Assembly: GCA_013350335.1 (NCBI GenBank)
Contig: CM023532.1
Location: 37,635,708-37,699,707 of the forward strand
Origin: Chimonanthus salicifolius
Taxonomy: Eukaryota; Streptophyta; Magnoliopsida; Laurales; Calycanthaceae
Direction: 5' to 3'
DNA: 64,000 nt
The notes below the pieces were generated by a model that saw nothing but the letters and a program-made list of their open reading frames with translations, was not told the origin of the DNA and made no database searches. Of this stretch, positions 44,540 through 58,118 are shown piece by piece (the first letter of the stretch is position 1; every line of letters begins with the position of its first letter). Both the position numbers and the translations under genes were made by a program.

Positions 44540-46286
44540 TTGTTTTAGTACTTGATTTAATAATGAAGATGTATTAAATAAATTTAAAAAAGATCATCTA
44601 AATTTAAAAGGAAATAATAATAATTTTAAATTTATAAACAGAAAAGTGTTCAAATATTTTATAGTTTTTAGGTTGGGATGCTTGCTGGTGTTGAATATGA
44701 TGTCAGAAAATAAGTCAAAAGGGCCTTTTTCTCATTTTGAAAAAAATGTGTCCCCTTTCAATATATACTGGTTCGATTTTACCCCTTATTTTGATCATTT
44801 AATCTAACAGAGTTTAAATCATTGACTCGTAATCATTTTTTCCCAATAAATATCAATCAATATTTATCTAATTTTTGTACTAATATGTAAAAAACTCAAT
44901 ATATAAATAATATATTGATAATATATGTAAAAATACAGGTTAATATGTTGCATATTTGTCGCAAAGTATTAGAATAATGAAGGCCGATACGATGCGTTGC
45001 AACCGGTACCTTAAATGGGTGCGAACGGGTGATTAAGAGGTGCTAACAGATGTGTATTCGTCTTGTTGCGGCCAATAGAGACATAACGGCTACCTGTACT
45101 GGTGAACTGATTATTTTACTTCCGGAGTCTGGACTTGATAGTTAAAAACATAGAATAGATATTCAAAATTTAAAATATATCTTGATATTTATTATTTCTA
45201 AGATTGGTGTTTTTACAAAATTCGATTTCATGAAAGAATATACATTCAATATGACATTTTTATAGTCTTCATTCACTGCACCAATGATTAGTATTGGTAG
45301 GGTTTGATGAATTCATGGTTAGGTGTTAGATTTTTAGAAAACAGATCACATTTTCTCATGTGGATTTGATGATCAAAGTTGCAGTGAGCCTTTTAGGAAA
45401 ATGACAATTTTGGAGACTATAAACAAAGCACTTAATCTAAATTTAGAAAAAAAAATATGGATATTTAACATAATAATAATACATTTCTCTTATACTACTG
45501 CTTTAAATTGAATATATTCCTTACACTAAAAAAATAAAAAATTCCTATTTAAAAGTTCACAGAGAAATCTTCAGTGGATCTAAGCGTGGTGTCCATTACT
45601 CAGTGATTTAAATTATTTTTCAATGCATTGGTGATACATAAGTAGAAAGTTTCTCAAACACATAAGACGAGGTAAGCATTATCTCTATTTACTTTAAGGT
45701 TATTAATTTTTTATATATATAATCATAAGAACTATAATTAGAAATTAATTATAAATGATAAATTTTAAAAAATTAAAAAAAATTATATAATTTTATTAAT
45801 CTGAATAAAGTGGTTTTAAATCAATTCTATGGTCATACATTGACCTTTCCTAATGCCATTGAGTGGAGGATAGTTATGTGCAAGGACAATAGTTTTCTCT
45901 TTAAAGGGATTTTTTTTGCCACGTGCGATGGTGAGTTTAACTTTTAACTTTTTAGTCTTGGGAGTTATAATTTCAACGGCAGTGAATATTTTAGCTCAAA
46001 TAGTAAAAATGTTTGATGATTTCAACCTGTTTCAAAAATTTGCCCGACCCGCGGTTCAACGTCGGATCAGCAAGGTTACGGGTCGGTTTTTGAGAAAAAA
46101 ACGTCATTACTATAAAACCGTAAAAAAATGGTTAGACTCGCGGGATTGATAGGTTTTCTTCAAAATCCCTATGAACCGTGACTCATAAAAAACTGTTTTT
46201 TATAAAATAAAAAATTGTTTTTTTTTCAAAAAATTCAACATCTATTTTTTAACTTTTCAAAAAAAAAAAAAATTGCTTAAAATTTT
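44540..46286. other. Intergenic, no gene seen
   Basis: AT-rich. From about 45975 to 46190 a GC-richer stretch (gacccgcggttcaacgtcgg) resembles the one at 5228 and may be the left half of an old DNA element. Its right half would lie at 46690-46800 (gtggttcaactcaattgaac), with the MITE at 46297 nested inside. Confidence 0.35.
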
Positions 46287-46296
46287 ATTTCAAACC

Positions 46297-46641
46297 AGGG
46301 GTTGAAAATTCGGTCTAGCCGATAAATTTCTCTCTCCTCTTTTGTTTTTTTTGTAAATATCGGTATTTTTTCTTATTTTATTTTTTTTTGAATTAAAAAA
46401 TAAATAAATACCCAAAAGGAAACTAGTTTTTTCAAAAAAAAATTTGAAAACGTAAATATCAGCGATATTGAGATATCGACCCGGACCCACTACCGTTTTG
46501 ATTTTTTTTTTTTAAAAAAAAACAAACCGATATTAATCATATCGGCCGATATATCAGCCATATCGGCCGAGAAGTAGTTTATACGACCGATATAGATCGG
46601 CACTGAAAAATCGATAGATATCGGCCGATATCTGTACCCCT
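46297..46641. mobile_element. MITE of the ATCGGCC family (345 bp)
   Basis: Starts AGGGGTTGAAAATTCGG and ends ATATCTGTACCCCT. Direct flanking copies of atttcaaacc at 46287-46296 and 46642-46651. Many atcggccgata palindromes at 46540-46630, and T/A runs in the middle. Confidence 0.75.
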
Positions 46642-46651
46642 ATTTCAAACC

Positions 46652-48412
46652 CATCAATTAGACTTTAGTTAATAATTTAATATTATATTAACGGAATAGG
46701 TTTGATCGAGTTTAACTGTGGTTCAACTCAATTGAACTTTATTTAATCCAACCTACCTCAGAGACGGTTCGAGACTAGTCGATTTTTAAAATATTGCTTC
46801 AAATTTTATCAATACTTTTAGATTTTAACCATTCATATTTATCTAACTTATCTTAGTTTTTAAAAATATAAAGCTGACATCTGATGTAGTCATAAAAGAC
46901 TAGCAAACACCTATGTTACAAGTACACAAGAAGTATCTACAATCAATCTAATAAGTCATTTATGCCTGGGCATATATGGTGTGATCAATTTTACGAACTG
47001 AGGTGCCAAATTTTTTACAAATGTATGGTTATTATGAATGTTGGACCATCAAACAAAAAGAATGAAATATCATTATCACTATCACTTTTTTATCCATTTA
47101 AATTCACTAAAAGTAAATGAAAATAAAATAAATAAGACATATAAGTTGCTTTTTAAAATGGGGAACAAAGTAATGCTTCCATGACTCTCACCTTATGTGG
47201 TGTATGTTAAATTGAGAATGGAAAAAGAGGAAGGAAAAAAAAGAAATTAGAAAAAATAATTAGAAACTTTTATTTTAATGAAAATATGATAATCTTCTTT
47301 GTTAGTGGAATAAAAAATCATTCATATGAAAATGATGTATTGAATCATATGTGGTTCAAAAGTCCCCAATCCAATGTCAAAATTATTGTTTTGAAACTAA
47401 ATCCACATGTGATATGGAAAGTCTCAATCATTTCTCAATGAAAAATAATAATAATAAGAAAAACCCAATGATAAGAACAAAGAAAATGGTAAACAATTAA
47501 AAATATGAAAAAAGAAAAGAAAAAAAGAAAGATGTGATATGCAATAAAGCAATTGATATTATTTATGATAGACTCAAATAGACGTTGAGAACTCAAAAAT
47601 CAATAAATTTTGTGCAATGATAATTGCAAAAATAATAAAAATTTATAAAAGAAAAATCTAAAGGAGTAGAAGTGATGTTCAAGAATCTGTTTCATAACGT
47701 GAGTCCTGTGTACTGTTCTCACTTCACCCGAAAGAGCCACCTCCTGTAGAGTTAGTTACGTAGTATGTGTGTGGGCTGCATATAATTTGATAATTAGTCA
47801 AATATTTTCAGAAATCGAGACATGTTATGTTTAATTAATCATTCATGGTAGGACTGAATCACGTGGGCAAATAAAGCACTCCATGTGTAAAAGTTAGTTA
47901 GCCCTCCAAATGTAAATGGTTCCGCAGTGCATTAAATCAGTGAGAATAATCAAACAGGATTTTTAAAGTGATCTTAAAAGATGATTAGTTTTTAAACTGT
48001 AGAATTTTTAATTTTTTTTTTGATAATATATTTTTAATTAGATAAAAGAATTCTTTCACAAAATATTTAATTTTATAATTGGAGAAAGCAGAATATTAAC
48101 TTCTTTTCTCTCAATCAAATCAGACAACAAAATGATTTTTTTTTTCATAGTATTAGCTTGCCAAATCTCAAATTCTCAACATGCAGCATGTATGTTGCCT
48201 TAAATGGCTCCGACTCCCATGTTAGTCTTCTACAAATAAACAAGTTCAAAGCAGCTCATCCACGTGCTATTAAATATTAATTTCTTTACTTCTTAACTTT
48301 CCTCTTAGTACTCCCTAATTTGATGGTAATGATCATCTGAATCAGTGAAATCTAAAGAGTTGAACCATTTAGTTTTTACCCCCTCAAAGTTATCACAAGT
48401 CATGCTTTTTGT
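46652..48412. other. Intergenic, nothing recognised
   Basis: AT-rich sequence without coding similarity. Many A-rich stretches at 47220-47540. Confidence 0.45.
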
Positions 48413-48669
48413 TAGGGCTAAAATATGTAAAAAATTATTGAATTCGATTCGAGTTATTCACCTCGATTCAATTCGAATTTTTGATCCGACTAAATCCGAG
48501 ATTGGATCGGGTCAGATTACTTTTAAATTTATCAATTCGATCCGACCCAAATTTCATATAGATTTATTTTTTTTCAACCCAACTTGACCCAATATATAAA
48601 AAATATAACCCAAATCTATTGATTTCTTGAGTTGGATCATGTTAAAATCCGAACCAAGTTTCACCCGTA
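48413..48669. mobile_element. Decayed hAT-like element (257 bp)
   Basis: Starts TAGGGCTAAAATATG and ends GTTTCACCCGTA. Flanks ctttttgt and cttatggt match at 6 of 8 bases. The body carries worn forms of the gggtcggg/cccgaccc repeats (attggatcgggtcagatt). Confidence 0.5.
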
Positions 48670-49754
48670 CTTATGGTGGTCAAGTCATAGGAGCCAAACC
48701 TCATGAATGACTTTATTCCATTAAAAAATAGTATGTATATGTAAATTATAAAAGTTACTACTATTTGAGATCTTCACAGATTCTGAAGCATCCAAACAGA
48801 TTAATACAATTTATTACCTTGTCTAGAGATACGCCGACGTATCTAACTTTTCACTATAAAATAGTTCACATAGTCCCAAGTGGTAAATCATAAAAAAAAA
48901 AAAAAAAATTGCCCCACAGAAAGGTTTACCCGTAATAAAAAGATGGAGATAATACATGATTGGATAAAATGTAGAGAGAAATATAATAATAAAAGTTTTG
49001 TGAAATTTTATTCATATCTAATTATTTTACTTTTATAATTTTATTTTTTATGACCAATTTGGTGAAGTTGATTAGATGCTAATGAAATTTCTCATACAGT
49101 CTTTGTTATCTAATTACCCTTCCATGGTCGGCGTTTTGTATGTTTTTCAATTTTTTTGGACTTTGTCCCCCTTAGAATGAAAATCTAACCTTTCATTAAA
49201 AAAAAAAATTGACAATTATTTGATCTAAAGACTTTAAAAATGAGCACCATCTTATCATTGACTTTTATTCATCTACATTTGATGCCTAAAAATAACAATG
49301 GATCTTAATTTTGATCTAAACGTACTTTAGAATTCTTCCTTAAAAAATTCTATTACTTAATTAAATTAACAAATGTTTATTATTTTAACATTTCCCCAAT
49401 GGCCTCATCCATGTTTGGTGAAGCATAAACAATAGTTTCTTTCTATTACAGAAATGATCAAGTGCAGGTTCTAATGTCTTATTTGCAATGAAAAAGCATC
49501 AAAGTCCCAAGGACGTGCATGATTCATTGATTCATGAAGTAGCAGTTCTTAATATTATTACTATCAATTTTAAGGAATTAATAAAGATGTTGGCATTTTT
49601 TTATAATAACATTTTTTTTTACTTATTCTTATTATTAAAAATAATATTATCTATTAATTTTCAATTTTAAAGACTCAGAAATCAAATGGTTAATGCATAT
49701 TGAAACTTGAAATGTTAATAATAATAATAAAACATTTTTGAAGCGGAAATTCAG
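48670..49754. other. Intergenic, nothing recognised
   Basis: AT-rich. No repeat ends or coding frames of note. Confidence 0.45.
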
Positions 49755-49793
<39 letters not shown>

Positions 49794-49880
49794 CTTACCT
49801 ACCTAAGTGGAAAGTCAGCCCTCTTCTCCTCTCCACTTACCTACCTAAGTGGAAATTCAGCCCTCTTCTCTCTTCTCAAT
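49755..49880 (+). repeat. (CT)n tract and tandem ~46 bp units with a palindrome
   Basis: A CT run (49757-49791) is followed by repeated ccacttacctacctaagtgg units with aaattcagccctctt between them. The unit core is an interrupted palindrome (CCACTT...AAGTGG). Confidence 0.75.
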
Positions 49881-49966
49881 ACATATAAAATATAAAATGT
49901 ATTAATTAAACTTTCATAAAATTTTCTTATTCATACTAATTAGAATTATAAATAATTGAATATTAA

Positions 49967-50142
49967 AGGTGTCCAAGTTTGTTAGAGCTGATTAATCTTT
50001 GGGGCAAGTGCAAGCCTCCTTACCTACACACTAGGGTAAATATATGGGGGCTGACCCTTTAGAGTAGAGTGGGAATTGAATTCAAGACTCCTTTTTCTTG
50101 AGGCGAGTTCCTTTCTATCACTCCAATCCCTTCGAATTAAGT
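49967..50142 (-). mobile_element. tRNA-derived SINE, old copy
   Basis: Shares aaggtgtccaag, agtgcaagcctccttacc, tagagtagagtgggaattga with the SINE at 2622. TSD and A-tail are eroded. Confidence 0.65.
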
Positions 50143-50483
50143 TCGAAACTTTTTACGAGTCATTAAAAGTCAATCATACTAACCTTTTTGAACTGGGAGT
50201 CATTAAGAGTTACTGAAGGGAAGAGATACACGTAAATTCACTGAGCTGGGTTTATAAACCTTTTATTAGAATTTTATCTTAAGTTTTGTCGTTTGACACA
50301 TCTGATATCTACGTATTAACCGATATATAAAATAGTATATACACATGGTACCAATATATTTTATATTTTTCAAAGAAAAAATTGGAAAATACTGTATCAT
50401 TGTATATCAGCCAACTTGGCCCACTCTATCAGCTCACCATATCATATTTGTCATTTTAATACTGTCCTTTTGTTGATATATAT
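50143..50483. other. Intergenic, nothing recognised
   Basis: AT-rich sequence between two small elements. Confidence 0.4.
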
Positions 50484-50810
50484 TAGGGCTACAACTCGGG
50501 TCGGGTTTTGGCCCGACCCACATGACTAGACCTGAGAAATCATGCAGGGTCAGGTTGAGAATTTTGAGTCAGCGGGTTAGGGTCGGTCTGAGAAGATAAA
50601 AACCCACAGAGGATTTATAAGTTAACCCGACCCGACCTGGCTAAAATTAGTCTAAAATGGGTTCAAAATGCGGGTCGGGTCAGAATTCTAGTTAATACGA
50701 GTTAGAATTCGGGTCGGGTCGGATTGAGAATTCGAATCGAGTTCTATATATCAACCCGGGTCGGGTTGGTTTTAAGGAACCCAATCTGTCTGACCCGAGT
50801 TGCAGCCCTA
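50484..50810. mobile_element. hAT-type MITE (327 bp)
   Basis: Ends TAGGGCTACAACTCGGGTC and GACCCGAGTTGCAGCCCTA are inverted repeats. AT-rich flanks share atatat (6 of 8 bases). The body alternates gggtcgggt and cccgaccc repeats. Confidence 0.8.
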
Positions 50811-52586
50811 ATATATCACCGATACATCAATCAATCTTAAAGACTTATTTGTATCGGTCATTTATTAAGACCATGACTGTGAATTTATATTTATGTTCCA
50901 TTTACCTCTAAAACCAAAACGGGTACCGGATAAGTCATGCCCAATGGTAGTTTATTTTTTTTTTCTTAATGTTGTTCAAATAAAATTCCTCAATTGCAAT
51001 AAGAGTGTAAGCTCCTTACTCCCAATATTTAATAGAAAGGCGGTATAATTAAGTTAATACAGAGCTTATCACTGACATTAACGGTATTTCTACGTCTTTA
51101 GAGTGTTAAACACGCCATCATTAGCTTAAATTATATTGCAATCATCAGCATTACTTTCTTTTCTATTCTATCTAGGCCATGGTTGTTGAAGTAAAGTCTC
51201 AACACGAGATTGGGCATTTGGGCATCATCTAACAAAATATATTAAGTATTTTATGTTGTTGAGCTAATACAAAGTCATAGGTCACCACCTACCCTTATAC
51301 TTCGGAGGTAGGTGAGAAAGACAGCAGAATTAAACAAAATTATTAAAAAGTCTAGGTTGCCCTATATTTCAATAATGCCAATATAAAATTTTATCACGAC
51401 AACTTCAAATGAGTGAGATAAGATTTTGACTATGATAATGATGACAAACTTGAACTGTAACATGCAACGAAGCACATAATTCATATAAAGTACAAACGTA
51501 GTCACCCTTTTCACGATTTTGATCATGAGGAATTTAAGTTCAGTTGATACGAAATTCTATCTGATACATTTTTACAATTGTCATCAACATAAAAATTTAT
51601 TAATGACTTGAATCTGATGTTCAAAAATTATAATTATTGTGATTTAGAGTTTGCGTAACTTCACACCCATTTATTCTATGAAAATAACAAAAATTTTACA
51701 TCGATTAATTCGAGAAACCAATTACTCCATATAACACTTGAGGCATCATTCTCTCAACAGTTAACTTTTTAAGAGTGGGTTCTACATAAAAAATGTTATC
51801 AAGTCATGGTTTTCTAATATATTATCAAAGAAGGAGCTGCACATGAGAGCGGGTCTGAAAATAACAAAAGTCTTATATCTATTAATTCAAGAAACCAATA
51901 ACTTCATAATTTTCTAACACATTCTGTCGTTGTACCTCAGGATAGAGACGAGTCGCTCTAACCTAACATGTCAGAGATAATCAGACACTAATATTCAGAC
52001 ATTCTTGCGACCTCTTCACATACGATAAACTATAGACTACATATAATTTTTGAAAAATATTTTAATTCCAAGCAAGTAAGGCTCATTGGTCATGAAATTG
52101 AGGTCGCCCAATCCAACAATTTATGTAGGACTTGCAAGTAATGGATAATTTTCACTATCAATTTAAATGTCATAGTCATGGTGATTATTTATATTGTAAG
52201 TTGGGTTTTAAATGAGTGAGTGGATGAGTAGGTGAGAAATTGTGGAGGTGGTAGATATTGGGTCATGCCAGCACCAACTAGCTGGCTTTTTGAGAAAATG
52301 TTGAGAAGAAGAGAGTAGGCATCATAACATCTCCATTGACGGCTTCTCTGAACTCACTGCTGAGATCTATCTCTCCACCAACCCTCCCAAAAGCCCATGC
52401 AACCCTCATAAATCTTCTTCAGATCTTCTCCACTTTATATTATATAGATTTGTTCACTACTCATCTTCTGTTTGGTAACAAGGAAAGCCATTCTTTTGCC
52501 CCTCCCCTCGTCCATGCATTGAAGGATTTTTCATGAAAATGAATTAATTCATCATCTATCAAATTTCTGAGTAATTATTCACGAAT
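50811..52586. other. Intergenic, nothing recognised
   Basis: No coding segment. A 66-codon frame at 52336 has no recognisable features. Confidence 0.45.
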
Positions 52587-52587
52587 T

Positions 52588-52852
52588 AGGGATGAAATCT
52601 CAGCCGATATGATAGGTATCAGCTGTATATCACCGACATAAATAAATACCGGCGATTTAAAAAAAATAGAATATCAGTGTGGGCCCGAGCAATATCTCGG
52701 CCGATATCGGGTGCATATCAATCAGAATATTGGCCGATGTTTGAATTTTCAGATTTTTTTTAAAAAAAGGCTGTTTTTTATTTTTTATTTTTTTATTAAA
52801 AGAAAAAACCGATATTTCCAAAATGATCTTGGCCGATATCATTCCAATCCTG
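52588..52852. mobile_element. MITE of the ATCGGCC family
   Basis: Starts near agggatgaaatctcagccga and ends near gatatcattccaatcctg, with atctcggccgatatcgg inside and a T/A-run centre. TSD not resolved. Confidence 0.55.
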
Positions 52853-53636
52853 ATATTTTTATCCTGTTACCAACAATATATCAAAATGAATAATAAATTA
52901 ATTCATCCTCATGAAAACTCTCATTAAGATGAGAGCATAAGATTTTTCTTTTCTATTATTTATAAGCAAAGTGCTAATAATTTCTTTGTGTAAAAGCATT
53001 TTATCCATGGATGTGATCTCTAGTTGCATTTTATAGGTAATCATCATTAAAATCATTTATTTTATTTATTTGAATTCAATTATTTCCATTTTATTTTTCA
53101 ATAGTCAAACTAATCACTCTGATTGAAATTATTCAACCATAAGAAAGAAGAAAAAGAATTGTCAAACTCGTGAACACTGGTATAAAAATATCGGCCGGCT
53201 AATTTTGACTCATTAGAATTTATTTTAACACTGATTCATATCTATACAGAACGAATGGTCAAACCTTTTTTTTAACATATTCATTTGCTTAAATCAAAGA
53301 ATTAACAATATCTAAATAAAACTTATTCTTATAATTGACAGATAATAATCTCCACTTAAGTCCTTGTAATATTAATAAACCCTACAAGTTATCATCAGAT
53401 TAATTTAAATATATCTTAATATCTACTTACAAATAAATACAAAGAGTAGTCCAAGGTAACCCTTTTTCCTTGCAGTGGTCACCAACTCTGTTCACCCAAA
53501 TTAAAGTTGTTGGTAATCCCATATGGTCCATGATGGTGGGCCTTATATTTCATAAATTCAAACCATTCACCAGCCATAACTCTCTTCCATTTCACATGAA
53601 ATATCCTGTGATACTATACTCATCACTAGATGAATA

Positions 53637-53812
53637 GTATTTTTATGTCCTAAATTCTTAGAGTATCTGATTAATCTTCGGAATATGTATAAATCTCTCT
53701 ACCACACTTGATAATTCTACGAGAAGTGACCTTTTGAGATGAAGTGGATATCGAACTCAGAACTCCCACTTCTTGAAGTGGGTTTTTTGCCGTCACTCCA
53801 ATCTTATAGAGT
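53637..53812 (-). mobile_element. tRNA-derived SINE with ~14 bp TSD
   Basis: Same family as 2035 and 2622 (tctgattaatcttcggaatatgt, split here, and gaagtgggttttttgccgtc). TSD tcactagatgaata at 53623-53636 and tcactagctgaata at 53813-53826, 13 of 14 bases. Confidence 0.78.
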
Positions 53813-53907
53813 TCACTAGCTGAATACTCGTGTTGTACATCTCAGCTTGAATGAGAGTGATAGACAGAAGGGTTTTTCTTTAGTTCTATTAAGTCATCAA
53901 TTAATTT

Positions 53908-53937
53908 GATTATTATTATTATTATTATTATTATTAT
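53908..53937 (+). repeat. (ATT)n microsatellite
   Basis: About nine ATT units. Confidence 0.9.
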
Positions 53938-53999
53938 AGAAGTCATTTATTTTATTTATTTCGAATTTAGTAAATTTTTTCATAGGATATACTTCACAG

Positions 54000-54346
54000 T
54001 AGGGGTCGGGTCGAGTAGGGTCAAGTTGGGTTTTAAGAAACCCAACCCAATCCGAGTTAATATTTATAAAAACCGACCGACCCGACCCTAAATAATTGAC
54101 CAGAAATTCTCAACCCGACCCGATCCGAATTCTAATCCGAATCAACCCGAATTCTGACTTAACCCACATTCTGAACCCATTTTAGCTTAATTTTAGCCGG
54201 GTCGAGTCGGGTTTAGGTCGGGTTAACTTGTAAATTTCTCAATCCGACCCGACCTGAATTTAATACGGGTTTTTGTCTTCTCAACCCGACTAATCCGCTG
54301 ACCTGACGGATATGACCCGACCCGCATGATTTGAGTTTCACCCTTA
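54000..54346. mobile_element. hAT-type MITE (347 bp)
   Basis: Starts TAGGGGTCGGGTCGAG and ends GAGTTTCACCCTTA. Flanks cttcacag and cttctcgg match at 6 of 8 bases. It is internally rich in cccgaccc and gggtcgag repeats, like the element at 50484. Confidence 0.7.
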
Positions 54347-56948
54347 CTTCTCGGTAAAGTCCATACCCCATACGACTTAGTATTTCACATTTCTGATGCA
54401 CCAATGGTATGGTGACACAGTCATTGATCGCATCTATCATTTAAATATTCAATGTTGAATGATACTACACTAAATGAGAAATACTAAATAAAATAATAAT
54501 AGGGTCGAAATCTTATTAATGTATTAAATTTTATTTTATTATTTGTATAGGGGAACAACCCAATCTCTATGACAAAGCCACAATCCCTATAGGTGCAACA
54601 TTTATTAAGAAGGAATTATTCAAAGTTCAAAGGCATATTCAGTAATTAAAGTGAAGCTTATAGTGTAATTTAATCAAATCCTCGTAGTTTACTTAAAATC
54701 TAAGAGACAATAATTATAGATAAGACAGGTGAATGTGCATTTCCAGTTATAATTGAGTCATCAAACCTTCGTGATTAAGTTGGATTAGATGCTATTTAGT
54801 AACGGATGTGAATTAATGTAAGAATCTTTAAGAGTTTAGTCTCATTGAATACATTTGAACTAAGAAAGATAAATAGGTAAAATAATGCACTCCATCAACT
54901 ATCAACTTTATTTATTTAAATCAAATGAGTAATAATTCAAATAGAATTTATTTTTCATGTTCATAAAATTAACAATCTCTAATCTAGTTTAATAAAATCA
55001 CTATCTTTTATAAATTTATATATAATTCAAACTAAACTAAATTTTCATAAGCTTGTGACACAATCACACCTAGTCATGGAGCCCACCAAAGAGGTGGTGA
55101 TGGGCCCAGTTTCTTTTCTTGAATCTTAACTATATGATAATGTGAAAAAATCACTTTGATTGAATCAATCAAACTATTTATGTAAGGACTACAAAATTTG
55201 ATCAAAGTAAACTATTTTATTATTCTTTAATGTTCGTGGCCTTCAAAAATATAGCTCACCTGATCTGATCAATGTGATTTTTTTAGTTGACCTTATTTTC
55301 GCATAAAGACGTTTTCAAAAATCCATCATTGCTCCACTTTGTGGGTCCCGTGCCCAAATGTAAGTCAACTTAAATTGGATTTAAAGAGAATGAATAAGAA
55401 TAATCATAAAACAGGAGAATATAATTGTGTGGCATGTATAAAGCAATATATGGATAGAGCATCAGTGTAATTTCATGTTTATCGGATTGTGCTAACTGAT
55501 CAAATGAGCCATATGAAATCAATGGCGTATTCCATTGCAATTTTTAAGGATTAAGATCATAAGGTTAAAATGATCAAATCGGAGAATCATTTCACATGCA
55601 TCCTATTTATATAGTCTCCTACACATTTCATCTAATCGGCCTTTTATTCATCTCTTTAACCTATTCTTATAGAGGTTCTTAGACTCACTATAGCATGTGG
55701 GACTTTGTGGAACACACCCTCAATGAACACTGAAAATATTATGACTTTCATTAGATGGTAAAAGTTTAAAGAAAAAGACTTCTTTCAATAGTCTTCTAAC
55801 GTAAGAAGAATTGAGGAGAAGTGTCTTCAATCATATGTCTTTGGAAAATAAAACGCATAAATCACAGATTAATCACAGACAAGAACACATAGATTTACGT
55901 AGTTTGACAAAAACATACCTACATTTAGAGAGTGTGATGACGATTCCACTACGAAGAATAGTCTGAACAACTTATTATAAGGATTCTCAACTCTTTTCCT
56001 ATGTTCCCTTCACAATCTCTTTTTTTCTCTCTGTTTTCTTCTCTTCTCTCTCCCACGGAGAAAATCTCCAAAATTGAAAACCTTAGAGAGAAAAAACCAG
56101 TTATATACTGGGCATTACAAATAACATAGGTCGAGTCATCTAGAGTCTTACATAAATATAACTCAATTCAAGAAGGAATCTTTTGAGACAAATCAAACAA
56201 TGAGACATAAACTCTTTCTAAAAAAAGAAAGGGGAGGAGAATTATGAGCTCCACTTTCACCTTCCAGTCATCCAAACAGAAGACATTGAGAGAAATGAGA
56301 TTTAATCTCAGAAAAACCTCCTCACTTCTCTCTTTCTAAACACTACCTAGGATTATCTGTCCTCAATTGCTTAATTATCCAATATAAAGTATTTATGGTT
56401 GATTAAACATAATAATTAATAATAAGTGGAAGCTGTTTATCAGTTCATCAGGTAGTCTCGTCGTTGATATGGGTCTCACGTTCATCTATTATTGGAGCAT
56501 TGAATTTGTACCATTAAAGACATGGTAAACGAAAAAAGATAATCATGTGTGGGACCCTTGTGTCAGGGTAAAAGGCAAAGAGAGAAAGTAATTTATTTTG
56601 ATATGCAGGTAATTTTCTCAAGTAATTACTGTCCTTTTGAAATGGAGAGCTGTTTACTTTAATAGAAAAATAGCTGCTTTCCTGTCATAAATGTTGATAA
56701 TCTAGAGAAAGATAAGTGGAGTCACTGCACTCATCAAGTTCGATTCTAAGAGTTATATTGGATTTTCCACAGTTTTCACATGTAAATTAAAAAATTATAA
56801 ATAACATTAATTCTGAAAAAAAAAATTGAGATTAAATTCAATTCAAATCATCGTATAAGACTATGAAATCTGATATTATGCAGAGTTGAGAAAAATCAAT
56901 TATCTTTTAGTCAAATTTCTTATTTCTATTAAAAATGAACAGTACAAT
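54347..56948. other. Intergenic, nothing recognised
   Basis: AT-rich. 55740-56340 looks like a repeat-derived stretch (tctctttttttctctctg, agaacacatagatttacg), but no ends could be placed. Confidence 0.4.
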
Positions 56949-57060
56949 GTGTGTCCAAATATACGCCAATATGATACGTATCGACTGATATCGGTCTTTT
57001 TTCTTAAAAAAAGGGCGAAGAGAAAAAAATATCGACCGATACCCGAATTTTGGACCCCTG
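56949..57060. mobile_element. MITE of the ATCGGCC family (~112 bp)
   Basis: Inner ends gtgtccaaatata and gaattttggacccctg are near inverted repeats. The body has gatatcggtc, a T/A-run centre and atatcgaccgatac. TSD not resolved. Confidence 0.6.
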
Positions 57061-57933
57061 GTCTACGTGACATAGAAAATTCTTTCTCTTTTCTTTATTA
57101 AACTTTTTAATATGTATTGATAAAAAAATTGATTTTCAAAAAAAAAAAAAAGAAAAAGATAGTGTCATTTTTCATAGGAAAAGAAGGAGATGTCTAATTT
57201 TCTATATTCTTTGGTACCTAAATTAAAGTTTAATTTTAAACACTTATTTTTGTAATTGATAAAATTAAAATCTTAATTTAACAATAGAAAATGACGAGAT
57301 CAATGATTGTCGGCCCAATGTCATTTAGAATTTGCACGAGTGGAAGATAGGTTGGGACAGTAAGAGAAATGAAGGGTAGATGTGGCACATGCCACGTGCA
57401 GTAGTAGATCTCCATCTTCCGCAGTTGATGCATTCTAAGTTTTTTTTTTTCCCAATTCCATAAGGAAGGGAGGCCCCACTATGAAATTAAGATTTTATTA
57501 AATATATGATAAAATATTAAATGATATTTAAAATATCACCCAATATATATTATGCTTTAAATGTGAATAAGAAATTGGATAAGTTAGTGATAAAATAAAT
57601 TGGTAGATACATTGAGAATTTTTTCGTGTGCATCAAAAGTAGAATATTAATGTGTGCTTTTAACTTAAAATTTTAAAAAGAGCTATTAATTAGATTTTTA
57701 ATTTCATGTTAATCTACTTAATAAATGGTTTGACTCTAGATTATCAAAGTGTTTAAGATTGGTTTGGCTAAGTCTTAAAAATCATCATCATTATCATCAA
57801 AGTCAAAATTTCATCTATTTAGAGTTGACTTTCGAGTTCTACTTCTTCATTTGACTCTGTTGTCATAAATCAAGTTCCTAAATATATCCTTTATACATTT
57901 TTATCAATAAAGTATTTCTCTGAATCTCCTAAT
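57061..57933. other. Intergenic, nothing recognised
   Basis: AT-rich sequence. A short GC-richer part at 57300-57420 shows no coding frame. Confidence 0.4.
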
Positions 57934-57945
57934 GGAAAAAAATAA

Positions 57946-58107
57946 TTTTTTTTTTTAATTTACATGTGGAAAACTGCAGGATACCCGGCGTAAAACCCCC
58001 ACGGATGAGCCCACTACCCCTAGGGCACATTAAGGTTAGACCATGGGGGAACCCGCAACTTCCCACTTTCTGAAGCCGAAGGTAACCAGTTGAGCTAACC
58101 ATTCTCT
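57946..58107 (-). mobile_element. tRNA-derived SINE, second family
   Basis: The minus-strand head GGTTAGCTCAACTGGTTACC is a clear tRNA-like box A region, followed by a box B GTTGCGGGTTCCCCC, a ~80 bp body and an A-tail (T run at 57946-57956). Flanks gaaaaaaataat and gaaaaaataat are a plausible TSD. The pattern resembles Au-type plant SINEs. Confidence 0.78.
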
Positions 58108-58118
58108 GAAAAAATAAT

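Noticed and set aside
45916..46149. 77-codon plus-strand frame
   Set aside because: It overlaps a probable DNA-element fragment and has no recognisable domain.
50484..50810. Repeated CCCGACCC/GGGTCGGGT as possible telomere-like or regulatory array
   Set aside because: The repeats lie inside elements bounded by inverted repeats, with matching flanks, and do not match the plant telomere unit TTTAGGG.
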